Below are positions 24,201-34,697 of a DNA stretch of 64,000 nucleotides, in pieces (position 1 is the first letter of the stretch; every line of letters begins with the position of its first letter). This stretch comes from Isoetes taiwanensis (lineage: Eukaryota > Streptophyta > Lycopodiopsida > Isoetales > Isoetaceae). The DNA is taken from NCBI GenBank assembly GCA_021234155.1, contig JAJEKV010000171.1, forward strand, positions 673,330-737,329, given 5' to 3'. The notes under the pieces were generated by a model that saw only the letters and a program-made list of their open reading frames with translations, was not told where the DNA came from and did no database searches. Position numbers and translations under genes: made by a program.

Positions 24201-24700
24201 ATAATGATCCACATCATTATCACATGGAAAATTCAAGGACCAGAGTCCAATAACAGACATTATGAAACCATTAGCAAGTTGATAAAAGAGAACATGAAAA
24301 TACAGACGCTTGGGCCATCAGCAACCCTTTATACATGCGCAGGTCACCTACCGCTTACTAGCCTGCACATGTCAATACGTCAGTATTTACACATAATAAT
24401 TAAGTTGTGGTTGAAGGGACCACCCCCTTCAATTAAAATAAAAGATTAAACTAACAGGGAAACCTATCATGCCTAGGGTTCGCAATTCATAGCGGCATAA
24501 GGAATGGTCATGTTCCTATTATGGCCGAGATGAATGCGGCCTATCAACTATATGCTGTTCAAGCAATCCGTGGTCATGCCTACATTGACAATACACCACG
24601 TCCTAGAGAACACCAAAGTGGTCCCATCATCGGTAACTACTTTGATCTAAGATGCATCTACCCCTGCAGGCTACTGCATGATCCCTGCCGAATCAAGCCT

Positions 24701-26895
24701 TCAATGCTTACCGCCGGAATTGGGGTTGATGACATCGTTGATGGTGCGGCCTTGAGATTCCCGCATGAATTCCGGATAATGCTTTTCAAGGTCCATCTTC
24801 ATTACCCATGTAGCATCCTCTACCGGCAAGTGTTTCCACTTGACCAAATATTGGAGCATTTGAGTCCTTCTGGTCTGCTTATAGGCCCGATCGAGAAGAG
24901 CTTCGGGCACTATCTCTAGTTGATCATCCGTCATTTCAAGGAGGGTGGGTGTATCCAACATCTCCTCTGGATCAGGAGTGTGTCTCTTCAGAAGACTCAC
25001 GTGAAAGACCTTGTGGATCTTCAAGCGGGTTGGCAAATCCAAGCGATATGCCTGCTCTCCAATACGTTTAGTAATCATGAACGGCCCAGCCCATCTGGGT
25101 GCCAATTTCTTGAGGTTACCAATTTTGAGCTTGGCTTGCTTAACCTTAATCTTAAGCCAAACTGAATCGCCCACTTGAAACACTCGTGGGGTCCTGTGCT
25201 TATCAGCCACACTTTTCTGACGACTACGCGCGGCCAATAAATAACCACGAACCTCCTCGACCAAAGCTTGCATTTCCAACAGGAGTTGTTGGGAAACTTC
25301 CACTTTAGAAAAAAGATTATGCCATGTGTCTGGAGTTAGGCATTGATAGCCATAATTTATCATGAAAGGAGACATTCTAGAAGACTCCTGTTTCATGCTA
25401 TTATAAGCAAACTCCACTAAATAGATATAATCGACCCACTGAGTTTGCTTACTCCACACATAGCTTCGCAATATATCTTCTATAATGCGGTTGGTCCGCT
25501 CTGTTTGTCCATCCGTCTGAGGATGATATGTTGTGCTCATCGCAAGCTTTGTCTGAATGGTGGTAAAGAAATCCTTCCAGAATGCACTTACAAACTTGGG
25601 ATCCCTGTCAGATACTATTACTCGAGGCATCCCGTGTAATCTGAAGATTTCCTTCGCGAATAACAAAGCTGTGTCCAAGGCCGTGTCTGTGGTACGACAT
25701 GGCAAGAAATGAGCCATCATCGACAACTTGTCGACCACTACCATTAAAGCGTCATATCCACGGAGGGTACGGGGAAGGCCCACAATAAAATCCATGGTTA
25801 TTACCTCCCATTTGGCGTTGGGCACATCCAACGGTTGCAACTCTCCTGGAACCCTCAACTGCTCGGCCTTAGTTTGCTGACGCACTTGACATTGCTTAAT
25901 GTATCTGGCAATGTCTCTCTTCATGTTTGGCCAAAAATAGCTGGAGCGAATCTTAAAATAGGTCTTCATGAAGCCTGCATGTCCAGCTGTAGGGCTATTG
26001 TGTGTATCATGAAGAATAAGCTTACGGACTCCTGAAGTCTCGGGTACACACAACTTGTCTTTGCAATAAAGCAAATTGCCCTCCTTCTTATAAGAGCGGA
26101 AAGCTTCATGCTCCTTATATGTCCGTGCCTCCTTGGCCAAACTGTGCCACACTTCACGGAATTCTGGATCCGTGGCCAAAGTTTGCTCTATTTGCTTCCC
26201 GAACTCATTGGTGAGCGTGGAAATTGCATTACAATGGGTGCGGGTTGCTAAGGGATGGTGTGACAAAGCATCCGCAACCACATTGTGCTTACCCGGCTTA
26301 TACATGATCTCAAAATCATATTCCTCAAGAAACTCCATCCATCTTCTCTGACGGAGATTGAGATTTGGCTGGGTAGAAAGATAACGGAGACTTTGGTGAT
26401 CCGTATCTAGCTGGAATCTCCTACCAAGAAGGTAGTGTCTCCATATGCGCAGAGCCCACACTACTGCCAAGAGTTCCTGATCGTGGGTGGGGTATCGATG
26501 TTCTGTGTCATTCATGTTCTTAGAATCATACGCAATAACCCTGCCTTCCTGCATTAGAACTCCTCCAGTAGCAATTTTACTGGCATCTGTGGCTACTATC
26601 TTATCTTTCTCTCGATGCGGCAATGTGAGGGTAGCTGAAGTTAAGGCATCCTTAAGCCACGAAACCACAATGCGGACTTTTGCCTTCCAGTGTTCTGCCC
26701 AATCCTTCACTTTCTCATGCTTTGTAAAGATGCAGCCGGGAGGGCGGCAATCTTGGCAAAATCCTTGACAAATTTTCTATAATAGCACATAAGCCCAAAA
26801 AGTTCTAACCTCACGAAACATTCTTTGGGGATAGGCCAGTCCTTGGCCTCTATCTTTGCGGGATCTGTGGCAATACCTTCCGGCTGAAATAACAT
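24701..26895 (-). CDS. E1 pol: RNase H, integrase, chromodomain
   Basis: An open 669-residue frame (26710-24701), with an overlapping RT-thumb segment just upstream (26895-26707). RNase H: ATDASKIATGG (D42), E79, D104, ADALS (D147). Integrase zinc region: H237, H244, C274, but R277 (CQVRQQ) where the second Cys of the HHCC motif should be. Integrase core: MDF D307, SDRDPKF D368, TDGQTERTN E404, giving the D,D35E spacing. A GPF/Y-like segment (RWAGPFMI) follows. A chromodomain covers about 598-648 (LEIVPEALLD..., YLVKWKHLPVEDATW) with the aromatic YLVKW and W expected for methyl-lysine recognition. This is the best-preserved coding frame in the window. The enzyme would process RNA-DNA hybrids and insert cDNA, with the chromodomain guiding target choice to modified chromatin. 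Confidence 0.95.
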
Positions 26896-27004
26896 GCCCC
26901 AAGTAATCTACCTTGATTGTGGCGAACACGCATAGAAATTTTGCAAAGAGGCTGGTGGCGCCTCAATTTCTACAAAGGCCAATCTAAGGTGTTTCTCATG
27001 CTCC

Positions 27005-27790
27005 TCAAGGGTTTTTACTATAGATGAGAATGCCATCAAAGAAGATAATGACAAAATCATCCAAGTATTCTCGGAAGATATTATTCATCAACCGCATAAA
27101 AGTCGCGGGAGCGTTAGTTAAGCCAAAAGGCATAACTGTGAATTCATAATGGCCGTATCTCGTACGAAAGGCAGATTTATGGATGTCATCCTCTTTTATT
27201 CTTATCTGATGATACCCTGAGCGTAAGTCAATCTTCGAGAAATATTTGGCCCCTTGCAATTGGTCCATGAGATCATCCGCTCTCGGCAAAGCATAGCGGT
27301 TCTTGATTGTATGCTTGTTGAGTTGCCTATAATCGATGCACATCCTCATGGAGCCATCCTTCTTTTTAACAAATAGGATAGGCGCGCCAAAGGGTGAAAC
27401 ACTAGGCCGAATGAAGCCTAGGTTCAATAACTCTTGGAGTTGCTTCTTAAGCTCAACCAACTCGGGAGGACTCATGCGGTACGACGCCTTACTGGTAGGC
27501 TTAGTACCCGGTTTCAGGGCTATTTCGCACTCCACCCCTCTGAAAGGAGGAAGTTTCTGGATCTCATCTGGGAAGAGATCCTTAAATTCTCTTAGAAGAT
27601 TAGCAATCTTTTCTGGCAATGCATCCACTACCTCCTTCTGTTTAGCGTTTGACTCAATTGAGGCAAGTCTGATAACGCAAAGTACCTTATCCTTGCATAT
27701 GGCCTTATCTAAGTGCTTGATAGACATGGGTTTGCATGATTGGGTTGATGGATCACCTTTAATAGTAACTTCGGGGCTCAAAAGCTGCAT
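27005..27790 (-). CDS. E1 pol: reverse transcriptase
   Basis: A 261-residue open frame with Ty3/gypsy RT blocks in order: [75 protein letters not shown], and the catalytic box read as [12 protein letters not shown]. The usual box is F-x-D-D; here the second Asp is Gly (D252-G253). As written the polymerase should be inactive. The homologous position in E2 reads FFDD, so the change is specific to this copy or is a sequence error. The frame ends just after the catalytic box; the thumb continues in another frame. Confidence 0.93.
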   Translation of the reverse strand: MQLLSPEVTIKGDPSTQSCKPMSIKHLDKAICKDKVLCVIRLASIESNAKQKEVVDALPEKIANLLREFKDLFPDEIQKLPPFRGVECEIALKPGTKPTSKASYRMSPPELVELKKQLQELLNLGFIRPSVSPFGAPILFVKKKDGSMRMCIDYRQLNKHTIKNRYALPRADDLMDQLQGAKYFSKIDLRSGYHQIRIKEDDIHKSAFRTRYGHYEFTVMPFGLTNAPATFMRLMNNIFREYLDDFVIIFFDGILIYSKNP

Positions 27791-27893
27791 TGAAGGTCAC
27801 TTCCAGCTTCTCGATCTATATTAGCTTTAGCAGATGCCAAAAATTCCATCCCGACAATAAGATCGTATTTGCCGATGTCCATTAGTTCCGCAC

Positions 27894-28127
27894 CTAAGGC
27901 AACTGGTGCACCAGGCAACTGCATATTGAGGTTATTACGACGACCATTTGTATGTCGGACATCCCACTGGCCAAGGTAACAGGTCGGGGTCTTGATCTTA
28001 AGGTCTCAAGTTTCAGAACTTGGGCCATTACAGGAGAAACAAAATTATGGGGACTACCCACATCCATAAGAATAACAAAGGGCTTTTTGTCTACACGCCC
28101 TATAGCGAAAATAGCGGTGACTTTCAA
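27894..28127 (-). pseudogene. E1 retropepsin-like protease, damaged
   Basis: The frame contains FVILMDVGSPHNFVSP, corresponding to the LIDSGSTHNFVS active-site loop of gypsy aspartic proteases, with V in place of the Ser/Thr after the catalytic Asp. The second half (LMDIGKYDLIVGMEFL) follows in other frames down to about 27.8 kb. It would cleave the Gag-Pol polyprotein. It is broken by frameshifts. Confidence 0.75.
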
Positions 28128-28389
28128 CGTTGCGGTTTCAATAGCTGCAAAAATGTGAGGCCTTAGTATATATAATCGTGGACCTCTTAGGTCGGCCGGT
28201 GGAGGAAAGCGGATCCTCCCAATCGACTTACGCCATTGCCAAGCTGGCGGTTTGTGTCACATAGGGCGATTACGCATCATGTATCCGAGGCGCATACACG
28301 AAACATGCCTTATCTTTCTGGAGCTGTTCAAGAGCCTCTTTGGGAATAGGCTGTAAGAGTTCTCGAACTGAACTACCCATGTTATTAAA

Positions 28390-29491
28390 CTATCCAGGCA
28401 CATTGAAGGTAACCTTCTTATCACTGCCTATTTTCTTTGAGGGCCCGGGACTTGGGGAGCGAGGCTTGTATGCGGTGTATATAAGGGGCGGTGAGCATAA
28501 GGGCGGGGCCACGTCTTGATTCTTTGGAATGTCCTCCTCGAAGCTTAATGCCTTAGCCTCGGCCTCCGCAACGGACTTTGGGTCTATGGCCTTTACCATT
28601 CTTTTGATCGATGGTGCCAATCCCTCAATATATCCCTCAACTGCCCTTTTTTCATTCATTCCCGGCACATATAGCCTTAAGCGCATAAACTCGTCGGTAT
28701 ATGCCTGCACCGACATGGTTTTCTCCTCCAACCTATAGAAGGTTTGAATTTGTTGGCACTTGTGCGCACGCGGCACAGTGTGATTTAAATGCTTTTGCAA
28801 ACTTCCTGAAGTTGCACCTGCTCCTGTCCAAATGCTTTGCCTTTGCATAACCCTTCCACCAGATTCTGGCGGCACCTGTGAGGTTAGTGGTGGCGACTTT
28901 ACCTGTGTCCTTCTCGGTCATGCCATGTGACTTGCCAAATTCTTTCATTTCATCCAACCACGACTCAGCATTAAGACCTGCCCTGAATTTACCATCAAAT
29001 TGTGCTAACTTCCCGTTCTTCCATATGCTAGCGATAGCTGTGTCCACGGTCTTACAGTATTCCTTATCATGTGCCGTTGTATGGCGACGAGATGACGCGG
29101 ACGAATCTGAAGATTCCGAAGTGTTGGTCCGTGAAGACGTAGCACTCTCGATAGAAGGGCTTCTACGTCTTTTGGCATGGCATTTCTTGTGTCCACGCAC
29201 GGGTGCTGGTGCCGGTGGCTGCTGCGGTGGTGGGCTTGGTGGTAAGGGCGGTAACTCCGGTCCGTTCTCAGGTGTGAGCTGCGGAGGATTTGTATTCAAG
29301 ACGTAGGCTTGAAGGTCGCCCAACTGTCTCTTTATCATAATGAGCTCTTGCTCAGGTGTCAACCGGCCGGCGTCCGAAGGGGTATGCCAAAAGGCATTAC
29401 GTACACCGTCTATATACACATAAGAAGGTATAAGCGCCTCTAATAATATGCAAGGTGTCACAATTAAGACCATATTCCATAGTTCAATCAA
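28390..29491 (-). pseudogene. E1 gag
   Basis: Two overlapping frames make one gag: 29491-28733, with a proline-rich stretch, a Ser/Arg-rich stretch and the capsid-like WLDEMKEFGKSHGMTEKD, ARIWWKGYAKAKH; then 28875-28390 with AYTDEFMRLRLYVPGMNEKR and IEGLAPSIKRMVKAIDPKS, the retrotransposon-gag domain. A degenerate zinc knuckle (CF-x-CMRLGYMMRNRP, with the His and the last Cys replaced) lies just downstream near 28.28 kb. One frameshift near 28.75-28.8 kb separates the two parts. Gag forms the virus-like particle that packages the element RNA. Confidence 0.88.
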
Positions 29492-29589
29492 GCATAGAAA
29501 ATAGTTTATATGATATGATGGCTCATTGAAAATGCCAATCGATAATTACATTTGCAAACAATAGAGAGATTTATAATTATCAATCATAT

Positions 29590-30349
29590 CTAAGAACTAG
29601 GTCCCGCATCTTCTTCCATAGGCATATTTGGCTGTGGTGGCGGTCGATAGCGCATTAAAGTGGCGCTGGGGCTAGCAGAGAGGGCGGCTCGAGATGCTGC
29701 ATCCGGTGGTAGAAAAATTGCCAGAGGTGCAGCAACAAGGAGGCGCATATTGGTCCGGCCTGCAATATCCCCTAATGCTGCAAGGGCAAGATCGCGTCGG
29801 ACTAATACGATGGTAGTTGTATGATAGTCGATTTTCTTGTGGCCAGCTAACGTGGACAATGCCTGCGAAGTGCCACGGGATGCTTGGTGAGGCCCCATGT
29901 GCTTAGAAGAAGAGAACCTGCATGCACCGTCGAAGGCGAGAAAGGAAGAATCATGTCAATTGATTTCCCATAGCCCTGACCCTTGGGTCTACTGAAGTTT
30001 CTGTCTCCTTCTCCAAATTCAGGGTTATCTGCTCCTGCTCCGCATCTTCTTTGTCATCCCTAAGACTTGCCTTGGTATCACAAAGGTCTTCTTCACCTTG
30101 ATCTACATCTCCCATGGTAATCTGCAAGGGCTGACTACTAGGAGGAGGTTGCCACGGTACCAGCAAAGTGCTCTTCAGGGGGATGAGATGGTGCATCACG
30201 CAACATGGTGGCGTAGAGGCAGGGGAGGGTGTCAGCGGGCTCCATCTCTTACGGCTGAAAAGTAAGCAAATCGTGGACTGCGGTGGAGCAACAATAGGTG
30301 TGTCGTGAAGTCCATAAAATGGTCTGTGCGAGAACTTCTGCAAGTTCAT
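29590..30349 (-). CDS. E1 ORF-B second half; possible H2A-like fold
   Basis: Two open frames (30349-29951 and 29898-29590) continue ORF-B after a stop at 30374. The first is acidic (GDVDQGEEDLCDT..., DDKEDAEQEQ). The second contains LSTLAGHKKIDYHTTTIVLV followed by RRDLALAALGD. The pattern LAG-x(n)-D-x3-T-x-I-x4-R-x-D-L-x-LA resembles the L2 loop and third helix of a histone fold and, loosely, H2A (LAGNAARDNKKTRIIPRH). E2 has a comparable segment (INLESATTMWRDHEDLMAL) in the same place. No second half of the fold is convincing, so the H2A-like label is a hypothesis. Confidence 0.3.
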
Positions 30350-30373
30350 AAAGGGCGTCGGCCTTTAAACTTG

Positions 30374-31000
30374 CTACGGATGTCGGCTATAACTTCGATA
30401 GGCCCACATGATGTCTTCTAGAAGAAGATACTCTTGATCATTCAAGAGAATAGTGGGTAAAAGATCTAGCCCGGCGAGCTTATGAGCTCGGTCACGGGGT
30501 GTCGGTGTCTCTATTGCTACCTGATTCCATCGAACGAAATCATTCTCATTGACGACGTCATCATCCTCCGGGTCAGAAGGTAATGGTGTCCTAGTCTGCT
30601 CGGAGGGTGTCTGCACATCATCTATATACTGATCCATAACTATGGCCAATGCGAAACGAGCTTCATAGCAAAGCTCGCCGTCTATGCTAAGAATAGGGAG
30701 ATCCACTCCTCTTCTCCTAATACCCTTGAGAACATTCCGCGCATGTTCATCATCTCCCAACATTGCTATCAAAGTGTTGGAGTTGAGGTACAACTGGGAG
30801 TCTGCCTCATTAAGTACACACTCAGGTACGATTTCTTCGAAGAAGAACTCAAGGAAATGGCCATAGTCAGGATGTGCCTGCATGTTGTGGATAAGATCCA
30901 CTTGCTTGAGCAAGTATGGATGCAGAGTCTCAAAAGGAACCGCAGGGTCCCAGTGTTCACCGTCCAGGTACCATTGTTGGAGTGTAGGACGATCCATCAC
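30374..31000 (-). CDS. E1 ORF-B first half; H2B-like histone-fold candidate
   Basis: A 208-residue open frame from ATG at 31000. About residues 44-122 fit a three-helix histone fold: helix 1 GHFLEFFFEEIVPECVL, helix 2 NTLIAMLGDDEHARNVLKGI, loop 2 and helix 3 LPILSIDGELCYEARFAL. On its own this is weak. The homologous frames in E3 (ALGD, TNKARARLHGLTVSRDQVF) and E2 (RKQRQISIREIRTLAYL) fill the same positions, and the E2 version resembles the H2B signature TITSREIQTAVRL. An acidic tail (PSDPEDDDVVNEND) and LLPTILLNDQEYLLLEDI follow; the last block is conserved in E3 (LAPIIIGGEEYLLLGDI) and E2 (LIIADGEEYIF). It would associate with DNA or an H2A-like partner if the call is right. It is not a known gag or envelope gene. 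Confidence 0.5.
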   Translation of the reverse strand: MMDRPTLQQWYLDGEHWDPAVPFETLHPYLLKQVDLIHNMQAHPDYGHFLEFFFEEIVPECVLNEADSQLYLNSNTLIAMLGDDEHARNVLKGIRRRGVDLPILSIDGELCYEARFALAIVMDQYIDDVQTPSEQTRTPLPSDPEDDDVVNENDFVRWNQVAIETPTPRDRAHKLAGLDLLPTILLNDQEYLLLEDIMWAYRSYSRHP

Positions 31001-31066
31001 AGACGAAGAACAAGGGAGGAGGAGGAAAGGCGCGGAAGGAAAAGAAAAGAAGACAAAACCCTAATG

Positions 31067-31113
31067 GTCAAAAAGTGACCTTATAGTCATTATGACGTCA
31101 CTTTTGACACGTG
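31067..31113 (-). promoter_or_regulatory. E1 ORF-B promoter-like element
   Basis: Between the H3 stop and the ORF-B ATG lies an inverted repeat (GTCAAAAAGTGAC 31067-31079 / GTCACTTTTGAC 31097-31108). It encloses a TATA-like CTATAAGG (minus, 31079-31087) and a TGACGTCA site (31093-31100), and is next to CACGTG (31108-31113). ACGTCA is the hexamer motif of plant histone-gene promoters and CACGTG is the G-box; both are bZIP sites. The TATA box is about 80 bp before the ORF-B start. Confidence 0.5.
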
Positions 31114-31288
31114 TTTCCAGGAAAATAAATAATATTATTTATTTAATAATTTTACACTTTTATAAAAAAAACATTAAATACACAATGTAATTCCATATTC
31201 CAAAGGAAGAGTGTTTACATGTATATTCCATATCAACTTTATACAATATTTAAGGAAAATGTAAAAGCTCAATGCTAATGTCCTGCAA

Positions 31289-31791
31289 CTAGTTGAAGTC
31301 CCCTCGAATTCTTCGTGCCAGCTGAAGATCCTTGGGCATAATTGTCACCTGCTTCGGTGGATGGCACATAGGTTCGCATCACCCAGAATTTCGATAAGAT
31401 AGGCTTCGGCAGCCTCCTGCAAAGCAAGTAGGGCAAAGGCTTGGAACCTCATGTCCGTCTTAAATTCTTGTGTAATCTCTCGGACAAGGCGCTGGAAAGG
31501 TAGCCGGCGTATCAGGAGCTCTGTAGTCTTCTGGTATTTTCGTATCTCATGCAAGGTTACAGTGCCTGGTCGATACCTATGGGGCTTCTTCGGCTTGGCT
31601 GACGGTCTAACTAATGGTAAAGTCTTACCAGCGGTTAAAGGGTGCTTGGCCTTCTGTACTATCCTCTCACGACGATCAGCGGCCGTGTTCTTCCCAATTT
31701 CGGCATCACGTTGCAATCTGGTCTTGTAATGGGTACCTCCCTTCTTGGGCTTAGTGTACTTCCTCTTGCGTCTAGGCACCCGCTCTTCCAC
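31289..31791 (-). CDS. histone H3 domain of E1 ORF-A
   Basis: The minus-strand frame gives a basic tail followed by an almost canonical H3 core: [68 protein letters not shown]. After one single-base shift near 31365 it continues [19 protein letters not shown] and stops at 31289. By eye about three quarters of the 100 core residues equal canonical plant H3, including [23 protein letters not shown] and the C-terminal MPKD-x-QLARRIRG. The tail is unlike H3: the Lys9/Lys27 contexts are gone. In-frame sequence upstream ([17 protein letters not shown]) shows the domain is the C-terminus of a longer protein starting near 32575. It sits between primer site and gag of E1, in the sense direction. A chance host-gene insertion is unlikely because E2 and E3 carry homologous genes at the same place. 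Confidence 0.92.
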
Positions 31792-32575
31792 TTCTTGAAC
31801 TATATTCTAAAAGCGCATCCCTTCTGCTTGGCGGTTTCTTGTCTAATAGCGGCCTCTCTCTCGGCCCGACTCGGCCTCCGTTCTGGCGCATCACGGATTC
31901 ACAGCTATTTCAGCATGGTAGCGGCCCGGTCGAGCTTGCATATCGGCCTCAATAATGTCCATCCTATCTTGTGTAAAATCGGGTGGAACAGTCTCGAACA
32001 CAAAACTGTTGGAAGCTTCATCCCAATAAAAAGGGGGAAGATTATAATGGTCCCGAATACATAAGGACATGGCCCCTCCTAAGTAGTAGTAGAACCCAGC
32101 TCTCTCTCCTGCAGGGTACCACTAACAATTTGTTGCAGGTCCTCTGTTCTTGCAAGGTCCATAACCCTCTGCGCTTCTATACATGCAAGCTCCCATGGGG
32201 TCTTCATCTGGGTTCTCCGTCGGGTAGAACTTAGCGATTGCGTAGGCTTGGTCAGGCTGCTCTAGCAGAGTATAAGACTCGTTGGCCGCATTTAATTTTA
32301 TAAGGAACCGCTCCGAGAAATGGAAGATGGGATATGGAATCCTACGGTTCTCAGCAAAGTGGGTAACAAGAAGGTCTAGAACAAGGTCAACCATATAAGC
32401 TATAGTGCGAGATGATCTCTGATACACTATAAAGCTGGTAAACACTCATGTTTTTCAAATCAACAGTGAGCTTGAAGCGTGGCATGGTAGACAAGTAGCA
32501 GTAGGCGCTATTACCAAAAAGATATGGCGCTTGGAGAAAATAAGGATGGCGCGAAACCCTATGTGGAGGCGCCAA
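31792..32575 (-). CDS. N-terminal region of E1 ORF-A; possible H4-like fold
   Basis: From ATG at 32575 the frame starts [13 protein letters not shown]. After a shift near 32440 an open stretch (32445-32122) follows, then linker segments in other frames ([39 protein letters not shown]) lead into the H3 part. The stretch [20 protein letters not shown], then [10 protein letters not shown], can be laid without gaps on H4 [20 protein letters not shown], then AVTYTEHAKR: shared Y, V, VT, terminal R, and a matching hydrophobic rhythm. If right, ORF-A would be an H4-H3 doublet. Identity is low and E2 and E3 show no such segment, so this is a hypothesis. The linker block W-D/K-x-EA-x-NS is shared with E3. 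Confidence 0.4.
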
Positions 32576-33194
32576 GGTATTAAGGTGTAAACAGGGTGCG
32601 GGATAAGGTCAGCTATGGCGGCGTTGGAGCTCGGGTCCGTCGGCTATGGCGGAAAGAAGGCGTCAGAGGAAACACACTTTCAAAAAAAAAACAAGTTTAA
32701 AAACTAGACTTTAAAAAAAATATATATATATATCGTTATTTTTTTATACCATCATATATTTTATCTGGCCGGGGCTGTATAGGTCTTATTTGAGGCACAA
32801 ATCTGGCAACTTAACTTTCGATTCTAAGCACAAGAATATCAGTCAGCGCACCTTTTGTCTCCTGGCCTTGGGGTCGCCATCTTCGCCTCGGGAAACGTGC
32901 CCCCTAGGGTATTTAGGATGTCTTAGAAGATGTTGGAGCAATTTTTAAGCCTCCATCAGGGCTATCCACTAAAAGTTCGGCCCCATCTAAACTTGGGTCT
33001 TCTAATTACACCATGTCCCCACCAAATTCACCCTAAACTTTCTAAATCTCAAACAATTTATCACATAAATCTAGCATAAAGATTAAGTCCTTTGGAAAGT
33101 TAAGCGGTCTAGCTAAACTTAAACTCCAAGCGTAACTACCGAACTAGCGGTTAAAAATTTGGTCGATTGCTATGATTTGGTCAACCAAAATCAC
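32576..33194 (-). other. E1 leader
   Basis: Untranslated leader between the primer-binding site and ORF-A. It holds A-rich and (TA)n tracts at about 32676-32735 (a TATATATATATA run), which may act as an AT-rich promoter for ORF-A. No coding frame is supported. Confidence 0.45.
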
Positions 33195-33208
33195 GGCTCA
33201 CGATACCA
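33195..33208 (-). other. E1 primer-binding site
   Basis: Minus strand reads TGGTATCGTGAGCC a few bases inside the 5' LTR. This is the initiator-Met tRNA primer site (TGGTATCAGAGCC) with A replaced by GT. The copia element at 63.8 kb shows the identical variant. Confidence 0.75.
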
Positions 33209-33215
33209 ACTTTAA

Positions 33216-34697
33216 TGGCAGCTCCACGAATATATCGGCACTCGGGACATATACATCTGAGGGACTTCCCCTCCCATGGCAATCAACTCGCCATGGCGGG
33301 GCCCTCCGTCTACCTCGGACTACCCACATAGCGAATGCAGGGGAAGGACACGGAGGTGTCATTCAGTCCATACCTTCAATGGATCTCCTATATATGGAAG
33401 CGTGAATACAAGGTTAGCATACAACATAATCATATAATAAATAACCACCACGAAGGGTGGCACATCCATCCAAATAATAGCAACAGAGAAGATACATCTA
33501 ATACTAAGGAAAACATCCCAAACCCAAGGTTCTACCCCGGCTCAGACTCCAATGGAGATCGTCTGGCGGCTAGGTCTCAGGAGATCAGCAGACAGAATCT
33601 TAACAAGGCATTGGCTGGCATAGAACATTGGCTAGGGTTGTCCACTCCATCCGCCCCTCCACATGCACACTTTGGATGAGCTGAATCAAGCTATGGCGCC
33701 ATTGTAGCCTTCCTTCGAGGCGTGGGCTCAAGGGGTAAGCCCGTAAGCCTACTCCAGGTTGCATCTCCCTGGTCCGATGAGGCAGGTCGGGGAAGTGTCC
33801 CCTTCCAGAGTCGCAGTGAATCCATGGGTGAGCTAGAGGAAGAGATCCATCAGCACCTCCCTCCGTACAGACGTACTCCCCTAACTTTATCATCAAAGTA
33901 CAAGATGCCCCTTGGTCACACCTCTGTACCGGGGGAGTGTCGGACCCATACCTGGCCCTCTCACGTGGTGACTATTAGGCCTAGCTCACTATAGGATTCC
34001 CGTAGCCTTTTATGCTCCGGTGAGACCCCACCCCACACTTCATCACTACGGCCCCTTATCTGGTGCTTCAATGATGCCATAGATTCCACAGACTATCTTG
34101 TCATGGGCCGCAATTAATGGGTATTCTTGGATCTAATAGAAGCATACTAAATAAACATAGGATCTGAGAGGTCTCTACCTCCCTTAATCCACATTTTTTG
34201 GAAGAGCTACTTGAGATGCTACCAAAGATACATCCATCCATCCACGATTACATAATCAAGAACTAAGAAGCGGTTCTAACTATCAAACAAAGGGTTATTC
34301 AACAGCAAAAGATCAACAAAGAAGCGTGAGGCCTTGACCTAGAAATACCAAGTTAACCTAATTACTAAGCCGAATTACGACTGGAACCGTTGTCATGTGG
34401 AATCTACATGCTTGACTAGGCTGGGCGCTCAACTGCTCATGTTCCTTGGTTCGATTTGGGGCAAAATTGGGATAGGGATCCAATTTGCTCCCTCAAATTA
34501 GCATCCTCATTCTGGCCAATCGAGTTTGGCCAGGTGTCTCTTAACTAATTAATTAATTAGCTTAATTAAGTTAATTAGATGATTAACCCTTAATTAACCC
34601 CTGATTAATTTAGCATAGCTAAATTAATCCTTTATGGTTAACTCCGTAGGTTACATACCCCCATGATGGCATATCCTCGGCCCCGTGACGTGTCAGT
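33216..34697 (-). repeat. E1 5' LTR (outer end missing)
   Basis: Aligns with 22368-24186 minus the MITE. The alignment stops at GACGTGTCAG (34696), about 40 bp short of the outer end seen in the 3' LTR. The E3 LTR begins immediately at 34698. Confidence 0.88.

Larger units (their letters stand above)
22368..34697 (-). mobile_element. Ty3/gypsy chromovirus E1 with histone genes
   Basis: A 12.3-kb LTR retrotransposon on the minus strand. Order 5' to 3': LTR (33216-34697), initiator-Met primer site (33195-33208), ORF-A with a histone H3 domain (32575-31289), ORF-B with a histone-fold-like domain (31000-29590), gag (29491-28390), protease, reverse transcriptase, RNase H, integrase with chromodomain (to 24701), purine tract (24187-24200), LTR (22368-24186). 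The protease-RT-RNase H-integrase order and the chromodomain place it among plant chromoviruses. LTR termini are TGTGACG...CGTCACA in the 3' copy. The outer 40 or so bases of the 5' LTR are missing where E3 begins. It is the least broken of the three related elements. Confidence 0.93.

Noticed and set aside
31289-31791. H3 as an ordinary host histone gene or processed pseudogene trapped by chance
   Set aside because: It lies between primer site and gag in the sense orientation, is continuous with an upstream element-encoded region, and homologous genes occupy the same slot in E2 and E3.
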